From assembly GCA_015065665.1 (NCBI GenBank), contig SVPX01000012.1, positions 1 to 33,605 on the forward strand: a stretch of DNA of 33,605 bases, given 5' to 3'. This document shows, piece after piece, positions 1 through 7,119 of this stretch. Position 1 is the first letter of the stretch. The number at the start of each line of letters is the position of its first letter. Source of the DNA: Oscillospiraceae bacterium (GTDB taxonomy: Bacteria; Bacillota; Clostridia; Oscillospirales; Acutalibacteraceae). The position numbers and the translations under genes are program-made. Under the pieces are notes generated by a model. It ran no database searches and was not told the origin of the DNA. It was given only the letters and a program-made list of their open reading frames with translations.

Positions 1-859
1 TATCTGCAAGATCCGGGGGAACTACCCAGTCAAGAGTAATGTTGGAGAAAGGAGCCTGTGTACCCCATCTGGAAGGTGTGTTTACACCGAAGATGAAGGA
101 CTCCAGAGCTTTCTTTGTCTGCTCGTATGTGAGGTTGTCAACCTTTACGAAAGGTGCAAGGTATGTGTCGAAAGAGGAGAATGCCTGAGCACCTGCCCAC
201 TCGTTCTGCATAATACCAAGGAAGTTAACCATCTGGTTGCAGAGGGTTGCAAGGTGACTTGCAGGAGAGGATGTAACCTTACCTGTGATGCCGCCCAGTC
301 CCTGCTGGATAAGCTGCTTTAAGGACCAACCTGCACAGTAACCTGTAAGCATGGAAAGGTCGTGAATGTGGATGTCTGCACGGCGGTGAGCGTTTGCAAT
401 CTCATCGTCATAAACCTCAGACAGCCAGTAGTTAGCTGTGATAGCGCCTGAGTTGGAGAGAATCAGACCACCTACGGAGTAAGTAACGGTGGAGTTCTCC
501 TTAACACGCCAGTCGCTGACGTTAACATAGTTATCAACAATCTCTTTGTAGTCAAGGATTGTTGATTTAACTCTTCTGAGCTTTTCTCTCTGACGTCTGT
601 AGAGAATGTAAGCCTTGGCAACATCGCCGTAGCCTGTCTGAATGAGTACATCCTCAACAGAGTCCTGAATGTCTTCAACTGCAATCTTGCCGTCAACTAC
701 CTTGGGAGCAAAGTCAGCAGTAACCTTGAGTGCAAGAAGGTCTATAACAGAGGGGTGATAGTCCTTCTTTGTAGCCTCAAAAGCCATCTTGATTGCTTCG
801 GTAATCTTGGAAAGATCAAAATCAACTATTTTGTTGTCACGTTTAATAACCTTATACAT
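1..859 (-). CDS. nrdD: Anaerobic ribonucleoside-triphosphate reductase, N-terminal part
   Basis: This is the first 286 codons of the glycyl-radical reductase that makes dNTPs from NTPs without oxygen; the 3' part lies beyond the left edge. It starts MYKVIKRDNKIVDFD and the first ~90 residues read as an ATP-cone, the dATP/ATP allosteric domain. The following stretch (TYSVGGLILSNSGAI, then RADIHIHDLSMLTGYCAGW, then TPSRWGTQAPFSN) is typical of class III enzymes. The ATG at 859 is preceded by an AAGGAGAG ribosome binding site. The catalytic C-terminus and the glycyl radical site cannot be checked here. The likely activase is encoded at 3524-4213, separated by the LRR gene. Identity is nearly certain; what follows 3' is unknown. 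Confidence 0.95.
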   Translation of the reverse strand, partial: MYKVIKRDNKIVDFDLSKITEAIKMAFEATKKDYHPSVIDLLALKVTADFAPKVVDGKIAVEDIQDSVEDVLIQTGYGDVAKAYILYRRQREKLRRVKSTILDYKEIVDNYVNVSDWRVKENSTVTYSVGGLILSNSGAITANYWLSEVYDDEIANAHRRADIHIHDLSMLTGYCAGWSLKQLIQQGLGGITGKVTSSPASHLATLCNQMVNFLGIMQNEWAGAQAFSSFDTYLAPFVKVDNLTYEQTKKALESFIFGVNTPSRWGTQAPFSNITLDWVVPPDLAD

Positions 860-904
860 AATGTGGTCTCTCCTTTTCTTTAGTAATTTTCACGTTGCTA
901 CACA

Positions 905-957
905 ATGATACACTAAAAATAGTGGTCTGTCAATAGATAAACCACAATATATTGTGA
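905..957 (-). promoter_or_regulatory. nrdD proximal promoter with two NrdR-like boxes
   Basis: Read on the minus strand, TTGACA (933-928), a 17-bp spacer and TATCAT (910-905) form a good promoter. A 16-bp palindrome at 910-925 (acactaaaaatagtgg on +) fills the spacer. A second, ccacaatatattgtga at 942-957, lies just upstream of the -35. Centres are 32 bp apart, about three helical turns. Both fit the known NrdR box (acacWATATatWgtgt), so repression by NrdR when dATP is high is expected. The match and spacing are seen directly; the regulator is inferred from the family. Confidence 0.85.
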
Positions 958-990
958 CAATTCTGTTATTCTTAATTGCAAATCAGAATT

Positions 991-1049
991 AAAAAACACC
1001 CCTTAAACGCCTCAAACCCAGTGGTGATGGGGTTTTGGGTGGTTTTAAG
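991..1049 (-). terminator. Terminator-like hairpin between the two nrdD promoters
   Basis: On the minus strand the arms at 1049-1042 (CTTAAAAC) and 1008-1002 (GTTTAAG), with an inner AAACCC/GGGTTT pairing, form an imperfect hairpin. It is followed by GGGGTG and a run of six T (996-991). It lies downstream of the distal promoter and upstream of the proximal one, so it could terminate or attenuate distal transcripts, or insulate against traffic from the right. The stem has mismatches, so this is tentative. Confidence 0.45.
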
Positions 1050-1113
1050 ATTGTAACCACAATATTTAGTGGTGCAAACTTCTCACACCAAGATATTGTG
1101 GTATATCTTGTGG
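1050..1113 (-). promoter_or_regulatory. nrdD distal promoter with NrdR-like boxes
   Basis: On the minus strand TTGCAC (1077-1072), a 16-bp spacer and TACAAT (1055-1050) make a second promoter. The palindrome ccacaatatttagtgg at 1057-1072 fills its spacer, as in the proximal promoter. Upstream, 1086-1101 and 1102-1113 hold further half-matches ending in TTGTGG, which may form the partner site. Box 3 is convincing; the upstream elements are degenerate. Confidence 0.65.
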
Positions 1114-1218
1114 TAGACACAAGAAACGAGTTAATACGCTAAAAGGTTAGTCGGGTGAAGGGATAAAGACAGGTTGCTGTGATTAAACCACCAGTTGATT
1201 TTATCAATTTCCTGTCTA

Positions 1219-1247
1219 TTGTGATAAATTTAATGTGTTGTTATAAT
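1219..1247 (+). promoter_or_regulatory. Promoter of the LRR surface-protein gene
   Basis: TTGTGA (1219-1224), a 17-bp spacer and TATAAT (1242-1247) sit 73 bp before the ATG at 1321. The start is preceded by AAAGGAGG at 1306-1313. The region between this promoter and the nrdD operators has no other visible gene. Confidence 0.7.
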
Positions 1248-1320
1248 GAATGTGGAACAGGTTGAGGATTTTTAGATTCAACCAACGGAAAATCTATATT
1301 AAAACAAAGGAGGATTTGTT

Positions 1321-3339
1321 ATGAAGAAAAAATTTTCAATGCGTGTGATTGCAAGTCTTATTTCAATGCTTCTGCTTTTAGGTATGTTGCCTGTGATGAG
1401 TGTATCGGCAGAAGAAATGACAGGTACCACGGAAGATGGGTATGTGTATTCTATCGAAGATGGTGAAGCGACTATCATCGATTATACAGCTGACTATATG
1501 AGTGTGACAATTCCTGATTATGTTCAGCACTATTCATCAGGTGAATACAGAAGTTATCCTGTTACCTGCATCGGCTCCTATGCTTTTGAAAACTCAGGAA
1601 TGTATAGCCTTCAGATAGGTAATAATGTGAAGCGAATTGAGAGATATGCATTTTTTGGCTCATCGGTAGAGATAGTTATGATTTCTGCTTCTGTAGAAGA
1701 GGTTGAACCCCTTGCTTTTTATTGTTGCTTCAGTCTTGCTTATTTTATGGTAGATGAGAATAACTCTGTGCTTGATAGCCGTGAGGATTGTTCTGCTATC
1801 ATTGAAACTGCCACCAATACTCTGGTTGCAGGCTGTAAGAACAGTGTTATTCCTGCGAGCATCGAAGCAATCGGAGACTATGCCTTTATGGGCTGCATTG
1901 ATCTGTTGAACATTACAATCCCTTATGGTGTAAAGAGCTTAGGTGTAGGTGCATTCGGAGAATGCAGCTCTCTTAACTATATTGAACTTCCCAGCTCAAT
2001 AACAAGTATCGAAGATTACACGTTTGCTTATTGTACCAATATGTATTTTGCAGTAATGCCCTATAATCTGACAAAAATTGGCGATATGGCATTCTATAAC
2101 TGCACAAGACTTACAGAAACAGGTATTCCTGATAATGTTACAGAAATTGGTGAGCAGGCATATATGAACTGCAGCAGCCTTGCATCCATAAACATTCCCT
2201 ATAAGGCAACAAAAATCGGTGCAGAGGCTTTTGCAGGATGCTCAAAGATTACTGAGTTGAGTTTCCCAAAGGGTATCACCGTAATTGAGGAAAGAACTTT
2301 TGATGGCTGTGAAAGTCTTGCAGAGATTTCTCTTCACTGGGATTTTGAAAAGGTTAATGCGGATGCCTTCAGGGGATGCACATCCCTGAGCAAGGTTACC
2401 TACTCAGGCGCTCCCAGCGGATGGAGAAGAGTTATGGTTGATGATGGCAATGATGCCTTGCTGAATGCTGAGGTTGAGTGTACCTTTGAAGAAGCTGAGC
2501 TTAAGGGACATTCCCTGTCTCTTGGCGGAACAATTGGTGTCAACTTCTTTTTTAAACTGTCCAAGGATATAGTAAACGGTCCCGCTACAGTAGTACTCAA
2601 GTGCGGTAATTATGAAACTGTAATAGGCGCCCATAATGGACTTTATATGGAGGATAATATTACCCAGAGGTTTACCATAAATATTCCTGCAAAGGAAATG
2701 ACATCAGAGATTACCTGTCAGGTATTCTGTCCCTACTTCAACTACAAGAGTGATGTGTTTACATACTCTATTGGCGAGTATGCTGACGATGTGTTGTCAG
2801 AGCCTGAAAAGTATGATGAAAAGACTATTAACCTTGTGAAATCAATGCTTAACTACGGAGCAGCAACACAGCTTTACTTTAATAATGATACAGACAACCT
2901 TGCAAATGATACAGAATATATGACAGATGAGGACAGGGTTGTTCCCAAAAAGGATTTCAGTTCATTAGGCTATACACTTACTGAGGGTAACGGAGATGTT
3001 CAGTACTATGGTTCTACACTTTCTCTTAAAGGAAGAATAGAAATTAAACACTATTTCATTCTTAAAGAAGGTGTATCTGCTGAAGACCTTGCAGTTACAG
3101 TTAATTCAAAAAAAGCAACCCTCAAGAAGAACGGAGACCTTTACGAACTGTCTATTCCCGATATTTTTACACATAAGGTTTACGATAAATATGATACTCA
3201 GGTGGGCGATGTAAGTTTGTCTTATTGTGTTATGGACTATGCGGCAGCTGCTCAGAAGACAGGCAATGAAAAACTTATGAATGTTATGTATGCCCTTGAT
3301 GCTTATGCACAGAGTGCAATTGCATATATTGAGAATTAA
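1321..3339 (+). CDS. Secreted BspA-like leucine-rich-repeat surface protein
   Basis: A 672-residue exported protein. Residues 1-31 are a Sec signal peptide (KKK, hydrophobic core, cut after VSA). Residues about 60-375 are LRR_5/BspA-type repeats with a ~23-residue period, recognisable by IGDYAF-x2-C-like units with alternating I/L positions. Residues about 395-672 hold two related beta-rich halves: GHSLSLGGTIGVNFFF followed by NLVKSMLNYGAATQLYF, then YGSTLSLKGRIEIKHYF with a similar helical end. This tail recurs in secreted proteins of gut Ruminococcus; I know no settled name for it. There is no LPXTG motif, dockerin or SLH domain, so attachment is unclear. Adhesion or protein binding is the usual family guess. 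A 42-codon gene follows after 11 nt. Confidence 0.85.
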   Translation: MKKKFSMRVIASLISMLLLLGMLPVMSVSAEEMTGTTEDGYVYSIEDGEATIIDYTADYMSVTIPDYVQHYSSGEYRSYPVTCIGSYAFENSGMYSLQIGNNVKRIERYAFFGSSVEIVMISASVEEVEPLAFYCCFSLAYFMVDENNSVLDSREDCSAIIETATNTLVAGCKNSVIPASIEAIGDYAFMGCIDLLNITIPYGVKSLGVGAFGECSSLNYIELPSSITSIEDYTFAYCTNMYFAVMPYNLTKIGDMAFYNCTRLTETGIPDNVTEIGEQAYMNCSSLASINIPYKATKIGAEAFAGCSKITELSFPKGITVIEERTFDGCESLAEISLHWDFEKVNADAFRGCTSLSKVTYSGAPSGWRRVMVDDGNDALLNAEVECTFEEAELKGHSLSLGGTIGVNFFFKLSKDIVNGPATVVLKCGNYETVIGAHNGLYMEDNITQRFTINIPAKEMTSEITCQVFCPYFNYKSDVFTYSIGEYADDVLSEPEKYDEKTINLVKSMLNYGAATQLYFNNDTDNLANDTEYMTDEDRVVPKKDFSSLGYTLTEGNGDVQYYGSTLSLKGRIEIKHYFILKEGVSAEDLAVTVNSKKATLKKNGDLYELSIPDIFTHKVYDKYDTQVGDVSLSYCVMDYAAAAQKTGNEKLMNVMYALDAYAQSAIAYIEN

Positions 3340-3350
3340 GGAGAATAAAA

Positions 3351-3479
3351 ATGAAAAATGCTTACGAAAAAGCTGAGATTACAGTTTTCGTTTTTGAGAC
3401 CAAAGATGTAATAAGAGCAAGTTCGGCAGAAACACCTGCATTTACTTCAGAAGATACAGATCTTCCTGTTATCAGATGA
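3351..3479 (+). CDS. Small peptide gene downstream of the LRR protein (42 aa)
   Basis: It starts at an ATG with AAGGAG seven nucleotides upstream; that ribosome binding site overlaps the LRR stop codon, so the two genes are co-transcribed. The product opens MKNAYEKAEITVFVFETKD and ends SEDTDLPVIR. It has no signal peptide, no cysteine and an acidic Ser/Thr-rich tail. The layout, a KYEK-x-E-I-x-V-F-E-type head followed by DVI-x-x-S, resembles short uncharacterised peptides I recall next to secreted proteins in gut clostridia. A strong terminator follows at once. The function is unknown. The shape would also suit a RiPP precursor, but no maturation enzyme is evident nearby other than the NrdG-like radical SAM protein, whose own role is clear. 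Confidence 0.7.
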   Translation: MKNAYEKAEITVFVFETKDVIRASSAETPAFTSEDTDLPVIR

Positions 3480-3484
3480 AAGCA

Positions 3485-3520
3485 ACAGGGACCTCAACAA
3501 ACTGAGGTCCCTGTTTTTTT
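3485..3520 (+). terminator. Intrinsic terminator after the LRR/peptide operon
   Basis: A perfect 12-bp stem, ACAGGGACCTCA (3485-3496) with TGAGGTCCCTGT (3503-3514), has a 6-nt loop and runs into a T tract ending at 3520. It faces the convergent activase gene, which ends at 3524. Confidence 0.95.
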
Positions 3521-3523
3521 CTT

Positions 3524-4213
3524 TTAAATTCCTCTGAGCTGGGTGCAGGGCAGGTGCTTCTTTACTGCCTTGTACATAGCGGTGAGTTCTTCATTTGTAT
3601 AGCCTGTGGTGGCAGAGTCAATAAGATTGCCAGAATCTACAAACTGCTGAAGGTAATATGCATCGCAACCGGAAATCCACTTTGCAATATCCAGCAGATC
3701 CTCCAATGTATGATAATCCCTTGTTACTGTAGTGCGGAATTCATAAGGAATGTTGCCTTTTATAAGGAAGTCCACGCTTTCCATAACCGCGCTCAGGTCA
3801 AAGAGCTTTTTCCCTGCAGTAAGGGCGTATTTTTGCTGAGAATTCTTTATATCCATAGCAACAAAGTCTACAAGGCCCTGTTTGCAGATATGTTTGAGTT
3901 TAGAGGGGAAGGAGCCGTTAGTGTCCAGCTTTACAAGAAACCCCATATCCTTGATTTTCTTTATAAAGTCCTCGATGCCCTCTTGCATCAGAGGTTCACC
4001 CCCTGTGATACACACACCCTCAAGTATACCCTGACGGCTTTTAAGAAATTTAAGTATATCTTCTTCCTCTATGAATTCCTGCTGAGGGCTGGTAACCAGA
4101 AGTGCGTTATGGCAGAAAGGACAGCGGAAGTTACAACCGTGAGTAAAGATTGTACACGCCATTTTCTGGGGATAGTCCAGCAGGGTGAGTTTTTGTAATG
4201 CTTCTATTTTCAT
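3524..4213 (-). CDS. nrdG: Anaerobic RNR-activating radical SAM protein (NrdG2 type)
   Basis: A 229-residue radical SAM enzyme that would install the glycyl radical on NrdD. The cluster motif CNFRCPFC gives C27, C31 and C34 (CxxxCxxC). GGEP at about 71-74 is the SAM-binding motif. The N-terminus (LQKLTLLDYPQKMACTIFTHG) is characteristic of the longer activase subfamily rather than the short E. coli NrdG or PflA. The ATG at 4213 has AGAGGAAT upstream. It lies 20 nt downstream of the PPTase gene and is probably co-transcribed with it. nrdD itself is about 2.7 kb away on the same strand. Activation of another glycyl-radical enzyme cannot be excluded. Confidence 0.9.
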   Translation of the reverse strand: MKIEALQKLTLLDYPQKMACTIFTHGCNFRCPFCHNALLVTSPQQEFIEEEDILKFLKSRQGILEGVCITGGEPLMQEGIEDFIKKIKDMGFLVKLDTNGSFPSKLKHICKQGLVDFVAMDIKNSQQKYALTAGKKLFDLSAVMESVDFLIKGNIPYEFRTTVTRDYHTLEDLLDIAKWISGCDAYYLQQFVDSGNLIDSATTGYTNEELTAMYKAVKKHLPCTQLRGI

Positions 4214-4233
4214 ATGTATTCCTCTTTTGTTTT

Positions 4234-4845
4234 TTAGATTTCGCTGACTATTGTGCAGATGTAGTCCTGCTCTGTGATTTGTTGCAGAATAAGATTCTGT
4301 GCAGGATGTGTTTTTATGCCCTCTTTATCAGCAAGGTTTACGGATTTAAGTCCGCCTGTGATACCTTCTCCTGTGTATTTCAGGTATGCTTCCTTTGCAG
4401 TCCATATCCGCATAAATCTATCCCATACTTTGTTATTTGTTTCTTCTGAACTTCCCATTACATAGCAGAGCTCATCCTCTGTGCAAACTCTGTTTATAAG
4501 GGGCAGGTCAACCTTGCGGATTTGTCCTATGTCTATACCCACAGGTTTTTCGTCTACAGCACAGGCAACATAATCTCCCTGGTGGCTCAGGCTGAAGTGC
4601 AGTTTATCTTCCACAAGATGAGGTTTGCCCTTTTCGTCTGAATAGAAGGCAGGGGCAGATATGTTGAAATACTCTCTGAGGATATCCCTCAGCAGCATAT
4701 CTGCAAAGACACAGCGGTATTTGTCCTCCGGATTTTTGTATCTATCTGCTTTATGCTGACGCTCTGGTGACATATCCGAATAGGCTTTGCTATATAATTG
4801 TATGTTGTGACATAAATCTTTTATGTTCAGCAATTTGTAGATCAT
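4234..4845 (-). CDS. 4'-phosphopantetheinyl transferase, Sfp type
   Basis: A 203-residue enzyme that would transfer phosphopantetheine from CoA to a carrier-protein serine. Family motifs in order: KPHL then FSLSHQGDYV (84-93), GIDI (103-106, the Mg2+-binding Asp105), and WTAKEAYLKY (148-157) with the Glu/Lys pair. The length fits the Sfp/Gsp group rather than the ~120-aa AcpS. The ATG at 4845 lacks a clear Shine-Dalgarno, but the N-terminus fits family members. No PKS, NRPS or carrier gene is in view, so the substrate is unknown. The divergent partner is the MarR gene, about 215 bp away. Confidence 0.88.
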   Translation of the reverse strand: MIYKLLNIKDLCHNIQLYSKAYSDMSPERQHKADRYKNPEDKYRCVFADMLLRDILREYFNISAPAFYSDEKGKPHLVEDKLHFSLSHQGDYVACAVDEKPVGIDIGQIRKVDLPLINRVCTEDELCYVMGSSEETNNKVWDRFMRIWTAKEAYLKYTGEGITGGLKSVNLADKEGIKTHPAQNLILQQITEQDYICTIVSEI

Positions 4846-4964
4846 ATGAGAAGATTCTTTCTTTTAATAAGGTTTTGTATCCTATTAAGATAAATTATAT
4901 TCTATAAGCACACTCTTTGCAATATGTGATTTGCAGGAAAGTCCGGAGTTTGATAACAGGAAGA

Positions 4965-5017
4965 TTGTTGACAAGTCAACAAAAATATGGTAATATACTG
5001 CAAGTTGAGCGGTCAAC
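4965..5017 (+). promoter_or_regulatory. marR promoter with two GTTGA-N4-TCAAC operators
   Basis: TTGACA (4968-4973), a 17-bp spacer and TAATAT (4991-4996) form the promoter. Operator 1 is a perfect 18-bp palindrome (4965-4982; core GTTGACAAGTCAAC) covering the -35. Operator 2 (5004-5017, GTTGAGCGGTCAAC) lies just after the expected start point. Both share GTTGA-N4-TCAAC, with centres 37 bp apart. This is the layout of an autorepressed MarR gene; the binder is inferred. Confidence 0.8.
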
Positions 5018-5060
5018 ATCTTAATGCTGACTAAAATGGGACTATGAAAGGAATTTATTT

Positions 5061-5513
5061 ATGGTACATCGTTATGAGCGTTTTTCTTCTTCGGTTTCAG
5101 GTATTAACCGCTGCATTCAGAAAATCGAAGGGGACGTAATGGAAAAATTCGGACTTCGCGGATCTTATGCCCAGTATCTTGCAGTACTGAGAAGATATGA
5201 GCAGGGGCTTACTGTTTCTCAACTCAGCGATATGTGTATGAAGGATAAGGCGGCAGTCTCCCGTGCTGTTGCAGAGATGGAGTCAAAGGACCTTATATAT
5301 CGCCAGGCAGAGGGAGACAACTTTTATCGTGCAGCAATTCAGCTTACAGATAATGGCAAGAAGATTGCAGAATATGTGGCAGAGAGAGCAACCTCTGCTG
5401 TTGAAGTTGCAGGCAGAGGCCTAACCGAAAGCGAGAGAGAAGCTTTTTACAAGGCGCTTGACCTGATTTCATCTAACCTTAGAGATATCTGCAAAAAAGG
5501 TCTGCCTGAATAA
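5061..5513 (+). CDS. MarR-family transcriptional regulator
   Basis: A 150-residue winged-helix regulator. Residues about 35-105 hold the DNA-binding core: LTVSQLSDMCMKDKAAVSRA is helix-turn-helix, followed by a wing around IYRQAEGDNFYRAAIQLT and the LTDNGKK motif. Terminal helices would form the dimer interface. GAAAGGAA precedes the ATG. The degV gene follows after 59 nt with no promoter seen. Since DegV proteins bind fatty acids, the ligand could be lipid-related as in FabT; that is inference from the neighbour only. Confidence 0.9.
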   Translation: MVHRYERFSSSVSGINRCIQKIEGDVMEKFGLRGSYAQYLAVLRRYEQGLTVSQLSDMCMKDKAAVSRAVAEMESKDLIYRQAEGDNFYRAAIQLTDNGKKIAEYVAERATSAVEVAGRGLTESEREAFYKALDLISSNLRDICKKGLPE

Positions 5514-5572
5514 ATATACATACAGATAGTATTATCTGAACAGTTTTGTAAATAACATTAACAGGTGGTTAT

Positions 5573-6424
5573 ATGTCAGAAAACAAAGTGAGAATTATTG
5601 TGGATTCCGCCGCAGATGTGGTGGAGTCTGTGAGAGAAAAGGTGACAATGCTCCCGATGACTCTCAGGTTCGGTGATAAGGAATATACTGACGGAGTTAC
5701 AATCAATAATAAAGAATTCTATTCTAAACTTATTGAGAGCGATGAACTTCCCACAACAAGTCAGATTATGCCCCTTGCCTTTGAAGATGCGTACAGAGAA
5801 GCAACGGAAAAGGGCGAGGACGTTGTGGTGATTACAATTTCCTCAAAACTTTCAGGCACATATCAGAGTGCTTGTATTGCGAAAGAGGAGGTAGGCGGCA
5901 ACATCTATGTTGTTGACAGCCTTTCTGTTGCAATCGGAGAGGGTATCCTTACAGAATATGCAGTATCCCTTATGGAAGATGGCAAAAGTGCAAAGGAAAT
6001 TGCAGATGCACTCACAGAAGAAAGAGAAAAAATCAGAGTTGTTGCTTTGCTCAATACTCTTGAATATCTGAAAAAAGGCGGCAGAATTTCCAAGACAGTT
6101 GCCTTTGCAGGAGCGATGCTTTCTATCAAACCCGTTGTGAATATTGTTGATGGTGAAGTAAATCTTCTGGGCAAGGCGAGAGGCTCGAAACAGGGCAATA
6201 ACCTGCTTGTAAAAGAGATTGAAAACGCAGGTGGTGTGGACTTTGATAAACCTTTGCTTCTGGGTTACTCAGGTCTTGAGGATTCTCTGCTTCAGAAGTA
6301 TATTGAGGACAGCGCCTCTTTGTGGGATGGACAGGCAGATAAACTGCGTGTGTCCACCATTGGTTGCATCATCGGCACCCATATAGGCCCGGGTGCAGTG
6401 GCGGTGGCTTTCTTCAGAAAATAA
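5573..6424 (+). CDS. DegV (FakB-like) fatty-acid-binding protein
   Basis: A 283-residue DegV protein, full length. It begins RIIVDSAADV, has PTTSQIMP near residue 62, and SKLSGTYQSA near 85, the conserved S-x-x-L-S-G-T-Y motif. GGRIS near 166 and SIKPVV near 184 are also typical. Characterised members (FakB) carry a fatty acid and hand it to the kinase FakA for phosphorylation. No FakA is in the window. The start follows AGGTGG. It is probably co-transcribed with the MarR gene and ends at a strong terminator. Confidence 0.92.
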   Translation: MSENKVRIIVDSAADVVESVREKVTMLPMTLRFGDKEYTDGVTINNKEFYSKLIESDELPTTSQIMPLAFEDAYREATEKGEDVVVITISSKLSGTYQSACIAKEEVGGNIYVVDSLSVAIGEGILTEYAVSLMEDGKSAKEIADALTEEREKIRVVALLNTLEYLKKGGRISKTVAFAGAMLSIKPVVNIVDGEVNLLGKARGSKQGNNLLVKEIENAGGVDFDKPLLLGYSGLEDSLLQKYIEDSASLWDGQADKLRVSTIGCIIGTHIGPGAVAVAFFRK

Positions 6425-6451
6425 ACTTGTAGTAAAGATTAACAGATAAAC

Positions 6452-6490
6452 AAGGGACCGCGGACAGAAATCTACGGTCCCTTTGCTTTT
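6452..6490 (+). terminator. Terminator after degV
   Basis: AAGGGACCG (6452-6460) pairs with CGGTCCCTT (6475-6483) across a 14-nt loop; the tail is TGCTTTTT. Confidence 0.85.
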
Positions 6491-6520
6491 TCAGATAATC
6501 TTATATATTGACAAAAAAGG

Positions 6521-6549
6521 TTTACAAACCACAATATATATGATATAAT
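6521..6549 (+). promoter_or_regulatory. Promoter of the DivIVA-like gene, with NrdR-like half-site
   Basis: TTTACA (6521-6526), a 17-bp spacer and TATAAT (6544-6549). The spacer begins two bases after the -35 with CCACAATATA, the same half-site and offset as in the proximal nrdD promoter. The other half (TATGAT) does not match. The -10 overlaps an in-frame ATG at 6548, which therefore cannot be the start codon. Confidence 0.7.
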
Positions 6550-6637
6550 GCAGATGTTATCTATATGTGTAAGTGTATTTTTTAATAAAAATCCTTTATG
6601 TGCAGAGGCTCTGTGCATAAATCAGGAGGAGATTTCT

Positions 6638-7054
6638 GTGAGTTTATCCCGCTCTAAGATTGAGGGCTATATGTTGCCCGTTAAAAAAGGAAAATACTAT
6701 GACAAGGCACAGGTTGATGCATTTCTGCAGGAGATTGCAAACGATGCTGATGATACTCTGTGTGAACTTTCAGAAAAGCGTGACCGTATCCGCGAACTGG
6801 AGCAGAGAGAGGAATCTGTTGCACAGGCTCTCCTTATGGTAAAGCAACTGTCAGAGCAGATTGTTCAGAAAGCTAAGACAGAGGCTGAGAAAATTATTAT
6901 GGAAAGCACTGCCAGACAGATGGAGATTGAGCAGGAGGTTGCCCGTCTTGAGGCTCTGAAAGTTCGTTATCGCAGTGACCTTGAGTCTGAAATCAGAAAG
7001 ATGATGACAAATATTCTTCTGGAAGTAAGCGGTCAGGAAGTTTCCGACCAATAA
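6638..7054 (+). CDS. DivIVA-like coiled-coil protein
   Basis: The GTG at 6638 follows AGGAGG (6624-6629) at good spacing, giving 138 residues; an upstream ATG at 6548 lies inside the promoter. The N-terminus matches the DivIVA membrane-binding region in outline: SRSKIEGYMLPVKKGKYYDK then VDAFLQEI. Residues about 45-130 are a continuous charged coiled coil (DTLCELSEKRDRIRELEQRE and onward). DivIVA proteins mark curved membrane at poles and septa. This one is shorter than typical DivIVA/GpsB-DivIVA hybrids and has no recognised partner here. A lipoprotein gene follows after a hairpin. Confidence 0.7.
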   Translation: MSLSRSKIEGYMLPVKKGKYYDKAQVDAFLQEIANDADDTLCELSEKRDRIRELEQREESVAQALLMVKQLSEQIVQKAKTEAEKIIMESTARQMEIEQEVARLEALKVRYRSDLESEIRKMMTNILLEVSGQEVSDQ

Positions 7055-7072
7055 CAATAAAAATATGATGCC

Positions 7073-7107
7073 AAGTGCCTGTGAGTATTCATAGGCATTT
7101 GTTTTTT
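7073..7107 (+). terminator. Terminator or attenuator between DivIVA-like gene and lipoprotein
   Basis: AAGTGCCTGTGA (7073-7084) and TCATAGGCATTT (7089-7100) pair with two or three wobbles around a GTAT loop and are followed by GTTTTTT. The next ribosome binding site (TGGAGGA) begins at the end of the T run. Read-through would link the genes; no separate promoter for the lipoprotein is evident. Confidence 0.75.
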
Positions 7108-7119
7108 GGAGGATACATT

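Noticed and set aside
6548..6637. Upstream ATG extension of the DivIVA-like gene
   Set aside because: The ATG lies within the -10 box. The GTG at 6638 has an AGGAGG and yields the expected N-terminus.
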